Shown one piece after another: positions 51,831 through 61,658 of a stretch of 64,000 nt of DNA (positions are counted from its first letter, which is position 1; every line of letters begins with the position of its first letter). The notes under the pieces were generated by a model. It searched no databases and had not been told where the DNA came from. It was given only the letters and a program-made list of their open reading frames with translations. The DNA lies in assembly GCA_944474755.1 (NCBI GenBank), contig OX104120.1:38668067-38732066 (forward strand). The letters run 5' to 3'. This DNA is from Limnoperna fortunei. Lineage: Eukaryota; Mollusca; Bivalvia; Mytilida; Modiolidae. Position numbers and translations under genes: made by a program.

Positions 51831-54800
51831 AAGCAGTACAGTTTTAGGTCACGACAAGGCTACCCAGTGCGTAAGTATATAATTGATGCCTTATTAATGA
51901 GGGTTGTCGTGGTTTATTGCGAAAACATAGACGGCCGACAATGGATAATGACAAGTGTGAAAAATGCGATCGCTCTTTGCATGTTAAAACCAATTCAATC
52001 ATTTTCTTGTTGTTTGTTTGTTATGATTATAGAGTGTGCACATTGCAAACTAAAATTATAGTTATACTTTATTATCTGTACTCTCTACAAGGCACAATTT
52101 GTTAACGCTCAATTAATTTCTAGATTTATGTTCTGGGTTCTTTGGTCTTAACTTATCTTTCTTTCTTCATCTTTAGAGTTGTACTACTGCTTGCCAGAAG
52201 TTATCAATCAATAATGTATAACTAAAAGGCTCGGGAATAATAAAGTTGCGCTATCATGACAATATATGCAGTCTTGTTTTTTCGAAATTCATTATGATAA
52301 AAACATCTTATCATTCACTTCTCTATAATTGCCGTTATGTAGTTCTGTTAGGATATGTCGATTTTGCCTTATTGTTGGTTCGAACGTTAGACGTAAATGT
52401 TTGGGTCTAACTTTAATTTGAATATATTAAAACTAAACAATTAATTTATTGTAATTTAGTAATGAAAAAATGTTCTAACTAAATACTATACTATTAAAAA
52501 CAAACTCACGGTAGTTTTAGTTACAGTCTCAATAAAATCAAACAGTAAGTAGTCAAGCTCTATTATTCAAATGTATTTCAAAATCTTAATGCACTGTAAT
52601 AATCTCTTGTATATTTATTAGTTTATAAAGAACTATGAAACAAAATATTTGTAACAACATTTATATTCAATTCAACAAGTTACATGTCTTTTCTTTGTGA
52701 TTTTACAACAGAAATTATTCAACAATAATTTATTCAATAGTAGAACAGTAGAACTCGCAGTCACAAATGAGTGTAGATGTCTAGATTTTATAATAAACCC
52801 ATTTAGTTTATGTTTTGTAAAATCTCAAGATTTTCTAAATATTACTACATGTGGCAAAAATAATTCCCATAAACGACTGACAATTATAAAAATGTAGCAT
52901 CATTAAATGAGGCATTTGATGTCGTTTCTTGAGCAGCGGTTCACATCTTAGTCTTTCTTAGATACTCAACATAATTTTAACAAGGTTATTACAATATAGC
53001 ATTTTTAACCCACACTGTTTTGCGTAATTTCGTTTGCACACCTTTTTTTTGTTTGAGTTAGCTTGAACGTTTTGAGCAAATGTTTGGGTCGTATTTTAAT
53101 TTTATCAAATTCATATATTGAATGAAATCAGTCTTCACAAAGTCTGAGACTGTTATATCTAAAATCAAGAATAAAAGTAAAAGTTCTATTATGTTAATTT
53201 GTTTCACAATTTGAATGCACTTTTATCACAATCGCAGTCATGTATATTTAGGGGTTAATTGAGACTTATGACATAACATAATTGTGGCGACATTACAATG
53301 CAACTCAAGTTTGATGTAAAACCCTTACTGCACTAAACTAGTTACTAATTCTAATCTATGTTCGTTAAAGTTCCATTTTGATTATGTGATATTTAGAGTT
53401 TAGGGTGTTTTGAAATGATACAAATCCAACAAAAGTTTAATTTGAAATACATTTATTTCATCTAAAATATTACTTTTTAATGCAGCATTGATAGCAGATG
53501 GAATACAATTCAACATATCTTCACAGTTTCTTTTCACAGTTAACAAAAGTATAACTAAGTCGCGTTACTTAGTCATTCCCTCAATGAGTTACCTGCGATT
53601 ATATTTGTATTTTTAAATTGATATCCTGAATGAAAATTGCAATGCATAATGTGTCTGTTGATAAATAAGGTCTTTTTTTATTAATATAACAGAATTCATA
53701 TTTGTGTTAAATGTCAGAAGAAACAGTAAGTGGTTTTAAATGTTTCATCATTGGTCAGTAAAACAATATAAAACAAGTAAAATTTATCGGTTTTGTAACC
53801 AATTCCTACATGCTATATGTGCATAGAACGCCTGATTTATCTGTGCCTTATAACAACCTCTGAGTAAGATAACAGAACATTCAAAATTAGGTCAAAAAGA
53901 CAATGAGAGTAATATACAGATAAGCATCCTCTTTTCGTGCTGTAATTAAAAACCTAGCCGACATTAAACCGTTGTCATACCTCAACATAAGCATCATTCT
54001 AGAGTATGTATTTTAAAACTAATGTCAGAAAGATTGTGTGTTCTTTTTTCACAATGATCTACTTGTGACATTCCTGAAGTCAATTGGTAAAGACAACTTG
54101 AAACCAAAAGAAGACTTGTCATGATAGTAATATAGAAATAATTGGCTTTTCCGATGAAAAGTAGTCCTTAACGACTCACCTAAATTTGACTGTTTGTACA
54201 GCTCAACCCATGCAAAGTACTGAAATGTCGTTAGCATACTTAAAAAGGATTTGTATATATACAATTTTTTAAATAGAGCAATTTTAGATGCATTATAAAA
54301 ACATTAAATAAAAAATACTTGTGTATATAAATGTCAAAAAATGTATATATAAAATCATGTTATTAGTCTTAACCAAAATAATGACACACGTCTTATGGGT
54401 AACATTAAACTATGATTATTGTAGTAGACATTACCATTAGTCGTACATGTTGTGACTAAGCTAGAATGAATATTGAAATACAGTTTCACTTTTGTTTCAC
54501 TAACCTTGGAAGGCTATATATGCATAATAGTATCTTTGTACCAGCATAAATGTAACGAAGTGATATTCTAAACTAGTACGGTATAATCTTACAGTAATTA
54601 TTATTTTTTATATATTTGTACAAATTAAAACCAAAATGGATTGAATATACAAGTAGACATTTTTTTAATAATTTGTATAAGAATGTTTTTATTTCACCGA
54701 GTTCATATCGTCGTGACAAGAATATAAATCGAATAAAAATTAGTTACTTTAGTTCTTTGAGAATAATTCGTTTAAAATTATGTTGATAAGGTATTAACCT

Positions 54801-55185
54801 TATAACTGGTTGGCATAATTAGTCTGATGTACTAAGTTTCGATCTAGTCTTCAATTTTATTTACATTTTATTTTTATGTAATCACTCGACTTGTAAAGTA
54901 TATGTAAATGAAAACATGCGATAAAACATTAAGTGGAACTTTTTTACTTATTGATAATAGTGGCAGTAAAATAGTTGCTGTAGTCAAATGGAGTAGAGTT
55001 TGAAAACAAGTAAATCAGGAGTACCGAGTAAAAATCAAATGCCAGGTACGAAATGACATGGATACAGCTTGCAAACACTACATGTATAGCTAAAACTCAA
55101 AACATACAACCACTTCATAAGCAACACAAATCTCTTGAACAATAATCAGGTCATCTGGAATGTGGACTACATCCTGTTACACTAG
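51831..55185. other. Gene-free stretch
   Basis: No recognisable feature is present up to the transposase frame. Frames at 52697 and 54049 are short and unrecognised. Confidence 0.4.
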
Positions 55186-56944
55186 TACCATCGGTCGTCG
55201 AAATCAAAATTTGTGTGCGTTCAAACACGAGATAAGTGTAAAACTAAATTGATGAAAGTTAACTGGGACCAAGGTTTAGCTAACGCCAACAGACAACATG
55301 AGGCAGATGTTACCAGTTCCATGGCTAACATTTACTGGATGGCCAAGAATAATCACCCAACATCATCATTCAATGATTTGAATGACCTTCTGTCATATCA
55401 TGGTGTTCAGTCAGTGACCTCCATTCAAAAGGCAAAGAATGCAATGTATAATAGTCCAGACTCAGTCTTAGATATGCAGAGGGCATTAGCCAAGGTTGTA
55501 GATGAAGAGTTGATGGCTGACCTGACACACTCAAATTATTATTCAATAATACCAGATGAATCTACTGACCGATCTACAGAAAAGACATTTATAATGGTGT
55601 ATATAAGATATCTTAAAGCCAATGTCTCTGTAACAAGATTTTTATCTGTAATTGAATTGTCTGAAGTGTATGTCAATTTCGATAGATGGTGCTAGTGTCA
55701 TGACCGGTGTAAGGTCAGGTGTTACAACAAAATTTGCAGAGTGTAACCCATATATTATAAGGACACATTGTATAGCACACAGATTAGCATTAGCCTCATC
55801 ACAAGCAGCAAACTCCATTACTTACCTCAAAAAGTATCAGGGTACAGTAAATGAAATTTACAAATATTATCATTATTCATGTAAACACATGTCCGAGTTA
55901 AAAGCAATGGCCATGATTTTTGACAAGGCAGAGAAGAGGTTTCAAGAGGTGTTTAGTACTAGGTGGTTATCATTTGAAGGTGCTGTCAGTTCTGTCTTGC
56001 AAAACTTTGATATCTTGGTTGGTTGCCTCTTGTCTGATGAACAGAGTGGTTACATAGTTGCTGGAGGTTTGGTGAGGTTTGTGTCTACATTTGAATTTCT
56101 TGCCGTCTCCCATTTGCTTGCTGATGTCATGGGCATTGTTTGTAGGGTTAGCCGTGTGTTTCAGAAGGAAGATCTCACTTTTGGTGTGGTGAAAGAGGTT
56201 CTGGATCCTGCTTGTGAGGCTATCCTTGGTATGAAATCTTGTTCTGGTTCAAGGTTAGAGGCTTTCCTTTCTCAGGTCTCATCTGAAGTTCAGGTCAGTG
56301 GTAACATTCTCTTTGAGGGCAATTTGATAAAAGACAGTTCTAGTCAGAGGTCAAGCTTTGAGAATCTTAGGGTCAAGTTCATTGATCAATTGGAGTTAAA
56401 TCTTCAGACCAGGTTTCCTTCTCAGCAGATTTTTCAAAGATTATCTATTTTTGATCCCCAGTGCATTCCCAGTGGTGGTAGTAAGGAGTTGTTGTCCTAT
56501 GGCAAGGAGCATGTGGATTTTCTTTGTAAACACTTTGGTCAGGATAAAGATGGACATAAGGCTGTTGTTAGTGAGGTTTATTTCAGAGAGGAGTGGTTAA
56601 TGTTCAAGCAGGTTCTTTCATCTTTTAAAGGTGTGAAAATGGAAAGTGCTCTATCTTCCCTCTTGTCTAAGGATTCTTTCTCTGTGGATTATCCCAATAT
56701 CTCAAGGCTTCTTTCAATCTGTCTTCTGTCTGCTTTATCTTCTGCTGACTGTGAGAGGGGTTTCAGTAGATATAATCTTGTTAAGACTTATCTGAGAAAT
56801 AGGATGAAGGTTTCTTCTGTTAACACAATTCTCAAGATTGCATTGCATCCATCAGACTTGAGATCATTTCAGTTCAAGAGGACTTTTGAGTTGTGGTGTC
56901 AGGCAAAGGACACTATTGATGTATTAATACCTAATATTAAATAG
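55186..56944 (+). pseudogene. hAT-superfamily transposase-like gene (DUF4371/ZMYM6-like), one frame break
   Basis: Two overlapping plus-strand frames together give most of a hAT transposase. The first (open from 55186 to 55695) carries RQHEADVTSSMANIYWMAKN, EELMADLTHSNYYSIIPDES then TDRSTEK, the first acidic strand of the RNase H-like core. The second (to 56944) carries SISIDGASVMTGVRSGVTTK, the IIRTHCIAHRLALA block with the conserved Cys/His, a long insertion domain, and the C-terminal dimerisation motif LSSADCERGFSRYNLVKTYL. The break at about 55655-55680 coincides with about 25 residues that relatives normally have between these blocks, so a small frameshifting deletion is likely. The start is not visible: a stop lies at 55183-55185, and no BED zinc finger is legible upstream. 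AATAAA signals follow at 57048 and 57056. Base composition is visibly less AT-rich than its surroundings. Confidence 0.8.
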
Positions 56945-57047
56945 TAACTATACTGTATATTGTTTGCAAGATATGTCAAAACCAACTCTTTTATCATTGT
57001 TATGTTTATATTTCATTTTTATATTTGATGCTTTGTAGTGCTTGAAA

Positions 57048-57061
57048 AATAAAGAAATAAA
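57048..57061 (+). terminator. Possible polyadenylation signals after the hAT gene
   Basis: Two AATAAA hexamers (57048-57053 and 57056-57061) lie about 105-115 bp after the stop of the hAT frame. Confidence 0.4.
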
Positions 57062-57179
57062 TAGTGAATATAAATATTTATTGTTATTTATTTATTCAAT
57101 AATTATATATGCATATATACAGACACACACACAACTGCCGCATGAGCGCGACTCTTGATATCATAACTTATAAATGGTC

Positions 57180-57225
57180 GTACGCAAAAGTGACTAATGG
57201 TCCAAAAATCCTGGCCAAAACCCTG
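57180..57225 (+). mobile_element. Probable right terminus of the hAT element
   Basis: The reverse complement of the right edge reads CAGGGTTTTGGCCAGGATTT then TTGG. Its CAGGGTTT...CCAGGA form is typical of hAT ends as I know them. The following CATACCAT (57226-57233) would be the 8-bp target duplication, but no matching left end with CAGGG was found upstream of 55186, so the element appears 5'-truncated or the left end has diverged. Confidence 0.45.
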
Positions 57226-57412
57226 CATACCATTAAACTATCGTCCTTTTAATTCTGGAAAATGATATTCGCATGAAGTTGTTGCTGCTGCGGACATAGT
57301 CTTGAGTAGAAGTGTTTAAACTGGGTAACTATTTGTTACACAAATCGGTTTTTTTTGCCTTGATCAGGAATACAAAACGTAATCTTGCCACAACCTTGTC
57401 TTATAATACAAC

Positions 57413-57523
57413 CTTCCGTTATTGGCCGTTTCGTGTTATTATCATACGGCGACTTGAAGGTACTTGGATGTCCAGCGATCTCTAGTATCGCCATCTAGTG
57501 ACGAGATAGTTACAAGATGGCGG
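57413..57523 (+). promoter_or_regulatory. Promoter-like cluster: ETS, CCAAT, CTCF-like and YY1-like sites
   Basis: In a CpG-containing patch unlike its surroundings, four motifs lie within 111 bp. They are CTTCCG (ETS core, 57413-57418), ATTGG (inverted CCAAT/NF-Y core, 57421-57425), GTCACTAGATGGCGATA on the minus strand (57486-57502) and AAGATGGCGG (57514-57523). The third fits the CTCF core CCASYAGRKGGCR with one mismatch at the first C. The fourth is the YY1 motif, which in animal promoters often overlaps the start codon. There is no TATA box. The motifs are seen; promoter or insulator function is inference. It could drive transcription to the right (see 57517) or mark a boundary between the hAT copy and the minus-strand gene. 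Confidence 0.4.
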
Positions 57524-57570
57524 ACCTCCATAAGTGCATTTTTGCACCGAAATTCAGCGTAGAAACTTAA
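57517..57570 (+). CDS. Possible first coding exon overlapping the YY1-like site
   Basis: The ATG inside AAGATGGCGG opens an 17-residue frame, MADLHKCIFAPKFSVET, before a stop at 57568-57570. A possible donor CAGC|GTAGAA lies after the serine codon, so this could be the start of a spliced gene running to the right. No second exon could be recognised. MAD-type starts embedded in a YY1 site are common in animal housekeeping promoters, which is the only reason to list it. Confidence 0.2.
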   Translation: MADLHKCIFAPKFSVET

Positions 57571-57635
57571 CCATTAAAAATATAACAAAACATCAAGAGG
57601 CAAAACGTGTTCCTTTTTATTTTAAGAATAACATA

Positions 57636-57830
57636 TCAAATTTTCATTTTTTCGCGAAGTTTCCCTTTAAATAAATGAACTATGAATCCATTGATCTTTA
57701 AAGCAACATTATGTTTCGTAACTAAAATCTGTATTATCGACGCAAATGTAAGGAGTATTATAATGGATAAGCTAACACATGCCGCTATAACGAAATGTAT
57801 TACTGAACTCATTACAATCGGTTGTATCAC
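57636..57830 (-). CDS. Candidate last exon of a membrane protein
   Basis: I do not recognise the protein. On the minus strand an excellent acceptor (attttatttcag, AG at 57831-57832) is followed by a frame open only in phase 0. It starts V-I-Q-P-I-V-M-S-S-V, followed by the hydrophobic stretch VIHFVIAACVSLSIIILLTF then ASIIQIL, and then a basic tail VTKHNVALKINGFIVHLF, KGKLREKMKI and a stop. This is one probable transmembrane helix of about 25 residues with positive residues following it. An AATAAA lies about 20 nt after the stop. Acceptor, single open phase, helix-plus-basic tail and polyadenylation signal agree on a terminal exon; upstream exons would lie to the right, possibly beyond the DIRS element. 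Not proven. Confidence 0.4.
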   Translation of the reverse strand: MIQPIVMSSVIHFVIAACVSLSIIILLTFASIIQILVTKHNVALKINGFIVHLFKGKLREKMKI

Positions 57831-57832
57831 CT

Positions 57833-58663
57833 GAAATAAAATATCATTTCATTTAATTGTCCAAGGTGGTCTGACAGAATACAAAAGTATTCGAATCGAT
57901 TTTCTTAATTTTTATATTCAGGTCGTGTCATGATTGCATTTACATTAAACAAGATATAATTTAATCTTTTAACAATTGTAGTAATCAACGTGTCATCGGA
58001 TGTCATGCCGGTTATCCGATTCTAATTTATATGTGTGGTTGTCTTTTGTAAAACGTTACACTGAACTAAACTTATTGTAAAGAGCACGTGTAGATAGAAA
58101 AGGCATAAGGCGCAAAATAATACTCTATTGTATCAAAATATTTAAAAAACGTAACTGTCTACACATATGATTGTATGCTTATTGTATTTCCTTTAAAGTA
58201 TGACACCACTTATTTGTTCTTTCATTTTCATGGAATTGACACCTTCAATTCAAATAGCATGAGTAGCATTGAAAAGTATACCTCAAAAGTTTATAAAAGA
58301 TAAAATATATTTTAAAATCTGTCTGTACTTCTATTATGGTTATAACAAGCATCTACATTTGATAAACAGTATGCAGTTCCACGTCTATCGAATATCATGA
58401 CATTTTTAAACACAATTTTTTAACAACGGAAAGAAATCATTATACTGACAAGGAATAAACTTTTCCGCTATATAATATCATGCAATCGTACACTAACACA
58501 CATATTAGTAATTTGATAATACGTAATACTGCAATTATTTACACAATTTTTTAAATAACAGTTTAGGACGGATAAATCGTCTTACTCATCCGAAAATAAA
58601 ATTTCACATTGTCGAAGATTTTGAAGAAGACCAATTAATGTTCAAATGAACAAAACGATATGT
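57833..58663. other. Gene-free stretch
   Basis: It lies downstream (in minus-strand terms) of the truncated recombinase. The catalytic part of a tyrosine recombinase (R, H-x-x-R, Y) should lie here if the retrotransposon were complete, but none of it is legible. Confidence 0.4.
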
Positions 58664-58870
58664 TTAAACTAGAAATTTATAAACGGTCAATAAATCGTAT
58701 TTTGGAAGATATCTTATAAAAGTTTTGATATCTTTGATGGTGAATGACTTATTTGGGTAGAATTTAGATAAAAAATCATTAAAAACTTTCATTACATTGC
58801 CATAAAACGATTTAGTTGTTGGTGCAATAGCAGAATCTAATAACAAGTAGAAGTTTAAGCTAGAGTTTCA
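58664..58870 (-). pseudogene. Tyrosine recombinase, N-terminal domain only
   Basis: The minus-strand frame reads SLNFYLLLDSAIAPTTKSFY, then GNVMKVFNDFLSKF, then SFTIKDIKTFIRYLP. The small-residue-T-x-x-x-Y pattern followed by helix F-x-x-F and the FIxYLP segment is the SAM-like core-binding domain of YR retroelement recombinases, which directly follows RNase H as here. This frame overlaps the end of the RNase H frame by a few codons in another phase. It ends at a stop at 58664, and none of the catalytic Arg, His-x-x-Arg or Tyr motifs can be read further downstream. Complete proteins of this kind are several times longer. Confidence 0.6.
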
Positions 58871-59410
58871 AGAGGTTGTCTGGAACTATTGTCGGGTTTT
58901 TGTCCATATGGGGTGCTATTTCCTGAAACTGACGAATCTGAAAACGAGAAAGCAGATCAGGTAAAATATTATAGTTACCCGGAATATGTTCAGCTCGCAT
59001 TAAAATGTTTTTTAGCATGCAAGCTACCACAAACCTACGAATCAACAACATGACGTCTGATTCTTTAGAAGACTGCTTGTTTATGACACATACAACAGCT
59101 TGGTTGTCTGAATGGAAGATAATGCATGAATTTTGAAATAAATGTCCACATAGCTCCACAGCTAAGACAATGGGATATAATTCCTTGAAAGTTATAGTTG
59201 TATCTATCATTTCCTCCGACCATTCTCCATAGAACAAGTGGGTTTTGTTAATTGCACCAAAGCCACAAGACCCAGCAGCGTCAGTAAAAAGATGTAGTTT
59301 TGTTGAAGAATGCCAAATTTGATCCAAAAATAATATTTTCCCATTGAAATTCTTAATAAACATAAACCAAGCCGCCAAATCTGCTCTACTGTCTTTTGTA
59401 AGTCTGATAT
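58860..59410 (-). pseudogene. RNase H domain of the DIRS-type element
   Basis: The domain degrades the RNA strand of the replication hybrid in the element's particle or cytoplasm. The readable frame starts in the linker DSRADLAAWFMFIKNFNGK and runs through HLFTDAAGSCGFGA (first catalytic Asp). It continues through TTITFKELYPIVLAVELCG (catalytic Glu), CIIFHSDNQAVVCVINKQS (second Asp) and NYNILPDLLSRFQI (last Asp of the usual NxxADxLSR). All four acidic positions appear intact. The frame is separated from the reverse transcriptase by a break around 59420-59440, and from the recombinase by a stop at 58860 with a phase change. This is the best-preserved part of the element. Confidence 0.85.
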
Positions 59411-59442
59411 AATGATTAGGTTTAGTTAATCCCTTGGTTAGG

Positions 59443-60345
59443 TCAATAAGTCGTCTCAGAAAGGCACGTCCTGGTAGGATAATACAGCATGCAAGACTGA
59501 AGTTCTCGAAGGGTAATTTTTTTCTTTAATTTGATTGAAGCAAGCGTGTTATGTATTTTCTCAATCTTATCTGTGGGTAAACGAGCCTCCATTTGAACTG
59601 TATCTAATTCATTTCCCAAAAATACCAAACATTTGCTTGCATGTTCAGTTTTCTCATGTTTGATAGGAATTCCTAAGATTTCACAAAGTTTCAAAAACAA
59701 CTGAAGACTCTTTTCACAAATTTCCTGGGTTAATCCTAAAATCAAAAAATCATCTAAAATATGGACGATGTTTTCTATATAACATTTGATTTCGGCAATC
59801 CAATGGATAGCGGTCGAGAATTTTTCAAATATTGCACATGAACTAGCACAACCCATCGGTAAACACCTATCATAATAAAATTTTCCTTCCCACTGGATTC
59901 ATAAGAGCTCATGATCATTTGGATGTACGGGTACAATGCGATATGCACGTTCAATGTCAGTCTTAGCTAAAAAACAATTCCTCCCTAATTTTAGAATTGA
60001 ATGTTATAGCATCATCAAAAGTTGCATATGACACTGTTTTGAGAAAATCGGGTATGTGGTCATTAATTGAATGTGAATCCGGATATGATAAGTGCTGAAT
60101 TAGCCTAAATTGTCCAGGACCTTTCTTTGGAACTATTCCAATCGGTAAAATTTGTAAGTTTTTAAACGGAGGATCTGCAAAGGGACCTTTTATTCTACCT
60201 AAAGACACCTCTTTTCCCAATTTCTTACGAACAACTTCGGGATTTTCATTTGTGGAACTAAGTTTTAGGAAAATCTTGGTGACCTTGGACCTTGATAGCC
60301 TAGGGAAAAACCAAATTGAAAACCTTTTACCAAATAACTAGAAAG
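59443..60345 (-). pseudogene. Reverse transcriptase of the DIRS-type element
   Basis: This is an RNA-directed DNA polymerase read across three minus-strand pieces. The first, in a separate phase near 60345-60275, reads YLVKGFQFGFSLGYQGPRSP. The second (60270-59963) reads GRIKGPFADPP, LPIGIVPKKGPGQFRLIQHL, then SINDHIPDFLKTVSYATFDD. The third (after a T6 run at about 59969-59974) reads FLAKTDIERAYRIVPVHPND, which holds the first catalytic Asp. A stop codon (TGA at 59899-59901) interrupts the following ELL-IQWEGKFYYD. The frame then continues PMGCASSCAIFEKFSTAIHW and IVHILDDFLILG, the DIRS-type form of the YxDD box, and ends near LRELQSCMLYY. Fold-defining motifs are present but the frame is broken at least twice and stopped once, so no functional enzyme is expected as read. 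Confidence 0.85.
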
Positions 60346-60414
60346 CACTGGAGATTTAATGCTTTAAAACTCACGGGAGTTACTATTAGGTAATTAACAC
60401 ATCCTGCATTTTCA

Positions 60415-60978
60415 TTACTTCTTTTCTGAGGGTTTGCTAGTCTGATTTGATGATCCTGGCTTACTATCCACTGCATTTTTGAAGCATTTAGACATCGAAT
60501 GATTTCCCCTGCAAAGGGCACATTTGTGCTGAAATTTACAGGGATTGGCTCTACAGGAGCCATCTTTGTTGAAATTCCAGCACAGACCTTTTGGAAGTTG
60601 AGCATATTGTCGGTTTCCTCCTTGAAATCGATTTCGTCCGCGAAAGGGACGAAAAGAATTGTTTGTAGGTCGAAAGGCCATAATAAAAAACTCCATATTC
60701 AAATTATCCCAAGCAACCCCCCCCCCCCTAATTTGACGGTCCATTCGCACTTTTTTGTCATATTGTATCCAATCATTTAACGGTACTTGAGAGTTTGCCA
60801 GAATGCGAACAATCTCTGCATGTTTTATTAAATGGGGGACGTAGTCCGGGTACTTTACACTATAAATAACAATAAAACGCATAAAAGCGCTGGTCCACTG
60901 TTCAATGTCCCAAATTTGGAACTTTGGTTTGTTTTTAACAAGTGATAGCATGGAGTCTACACCTATCCGAAATTGCAA
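60415..60978 (-). pseudogene. Gag-like protein with zinc knuckle, second part
   Basis: The frame carries a conserved-looking helical stretch, QIWDIEQWTSAFMRFIVIYS and KYPDYVPHLIKHAEIVRILA, typical of the gag/nucleocapsid frame of DIRS and Ngaro elements. An R/G/N/Q-rich linker follows (FRPFRGRNRFQGGNRQYAQL), then GLCWNFNKDGSCRANPCKFQ, HKCALCRGNHSMSKC. The latter is one CCCH-like finger (C-x5-6-C-x4-C-x3-H) followed by a CxxC-x4-H-x4-C knuckle, expected to bind the element RNA. It then ends in a Ser/Lys-rich tail. A run of about 13 C on the plus strand (60718-60730) lies within the linker. The first codon in this frame is not an ATG; it is continuous in sense with the upstream frame 60989-61423 apart from a phase shift near 60980. 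Confidence 0.75.
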
Positions 60979-60988
60979 ACCTTTGTTT

Positions 60989-61423
60989 TTAACCTGGAGA
61001 ACAGTTTTGAAGGAGAAGCAAAGCCAGGTCGATATACTTGTCCTGGCAAATTTTATTATGTAGTGTTAGATCCACCATTGCTGAAATGGGAGTTGACAGG
61101 GAGGAGGTGGACGAAGTTGCGGACATTAGAATGTCATCATCGGAAACTGTTACCGCCTTCTCTCTGTCTTCCTGAGCAGTATTATTTATATTACCTAAAC
61201 TTGAACTTGAAACAGTTGAGTTTTGTGACGTGGTATCATTTTTCTTTGTAACTGGGGATTTGGATTTGCCTTCTTCTATTTTTTCTTTACACAAAGCCTC
61301 TAACACATTCCTTGTTATAGTTTGAAGAGGTTCTGCATTCAGATCCCCTTTATCAGCATTTGTTGTCCCCTGTCGACTCTTGTTTTTACCTTTCCGATAC
61401 TCCCCTAGCTTTGTTTTTGGCAT
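60989..61423 (-). pseudogene. Gag-like protein, N-terminal part of the DIRS-type element
   Basis: It starts at an ATG (61421-61423) with a basic head, MPKTKLGEYRKGKNKSRQGT. Then come a low-complexity Ser/Thr-rich middle (NDTTSQNSTVSSSSL, TSSTSSLSTP) and the end HNKICQDKYIDLALLLLQNC before a stop at 60989. The position just ahead of the zinc-knuckle frame and the polar N-terminal composition fit the first part of a gag-like protein. There is no catalytic motif. The phase shift to the next frame lies in the last 10-15 codons, near a GGTTAAAAACAAAGG stretch with a short A-run. Confidence 0.7.
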
Positions 61424-61658
61424 AGTTCTGAAATTAGATTGATTTTCTTAAAACGTTAACCAATATAATTAACGAAGTTAACAATAGATGGCAACCATCT
61501 GCCAACAATAAAACTATGATGTAACTTAGTCTCCGCACCTATGACGCGTTTATGAAGAAAATTTGTCAATGTGCGATTCAATGTAATCAATCAATTAAAT
61601 CAAGATATATGTACAATATTGATTACTGTAATCAACTAATATCAAAAGTTTTGTTATA
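61424..61658. other. Leader between the dyad array and the gag ATG
   Basis: It holds no open frame. Gag translation would start right after it on the minus strand, so any element promoter may lie here or within the dyad array. No TATA-like element stands out from the AT-rich background. Confidence 0.3.

Larger units (their letters stand above)
58664..61423 (-). mobile_element. DIRS/Ngaro-type tyrosine-recombinase retrotransposon, decayed and truncated
   Basis: On the minus strand, in order, are an N-terminal gag-like frame, a gag frame with a Cys/His zinc knuckle, and a reverse transcriptase with the LDDF catalytic box. RNase H and the N-terminal domain of a tyrosine recombinase follow. That order, and the absence of an integrase or protease, identifies a DIRS-order element rather than an LTR retrotransposon. 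At least five frame breaks and one internal stop separate the pieces. The recombinase catalytic half is missing, so the left (3') end is truncated or decayed. No terminal or split direct repeats could be located. The SGNH frame at 62237-62847 and the dyad array at 61659-62140 lie upstream on the same strand and may belong to it. Confidence 0.85.

Noticed and set aside
55010..55212. Possible BED zinc finger upstream of the hAT frame
   Set aside because: No CxxC...HxxxH pattern can be read in any plus-strand frame, and stops are frequent.
57833..58663. Catalytic half of the DIRS tyrosine recombinase
   Set aside because: No R, HxxR or Y motif could be read on the minus strand in any frame.
60499..61251. 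Plus-strand open frames of 92-93 codons
   Set aside because: They are antisense to the gag-like frames of the DIRS element.
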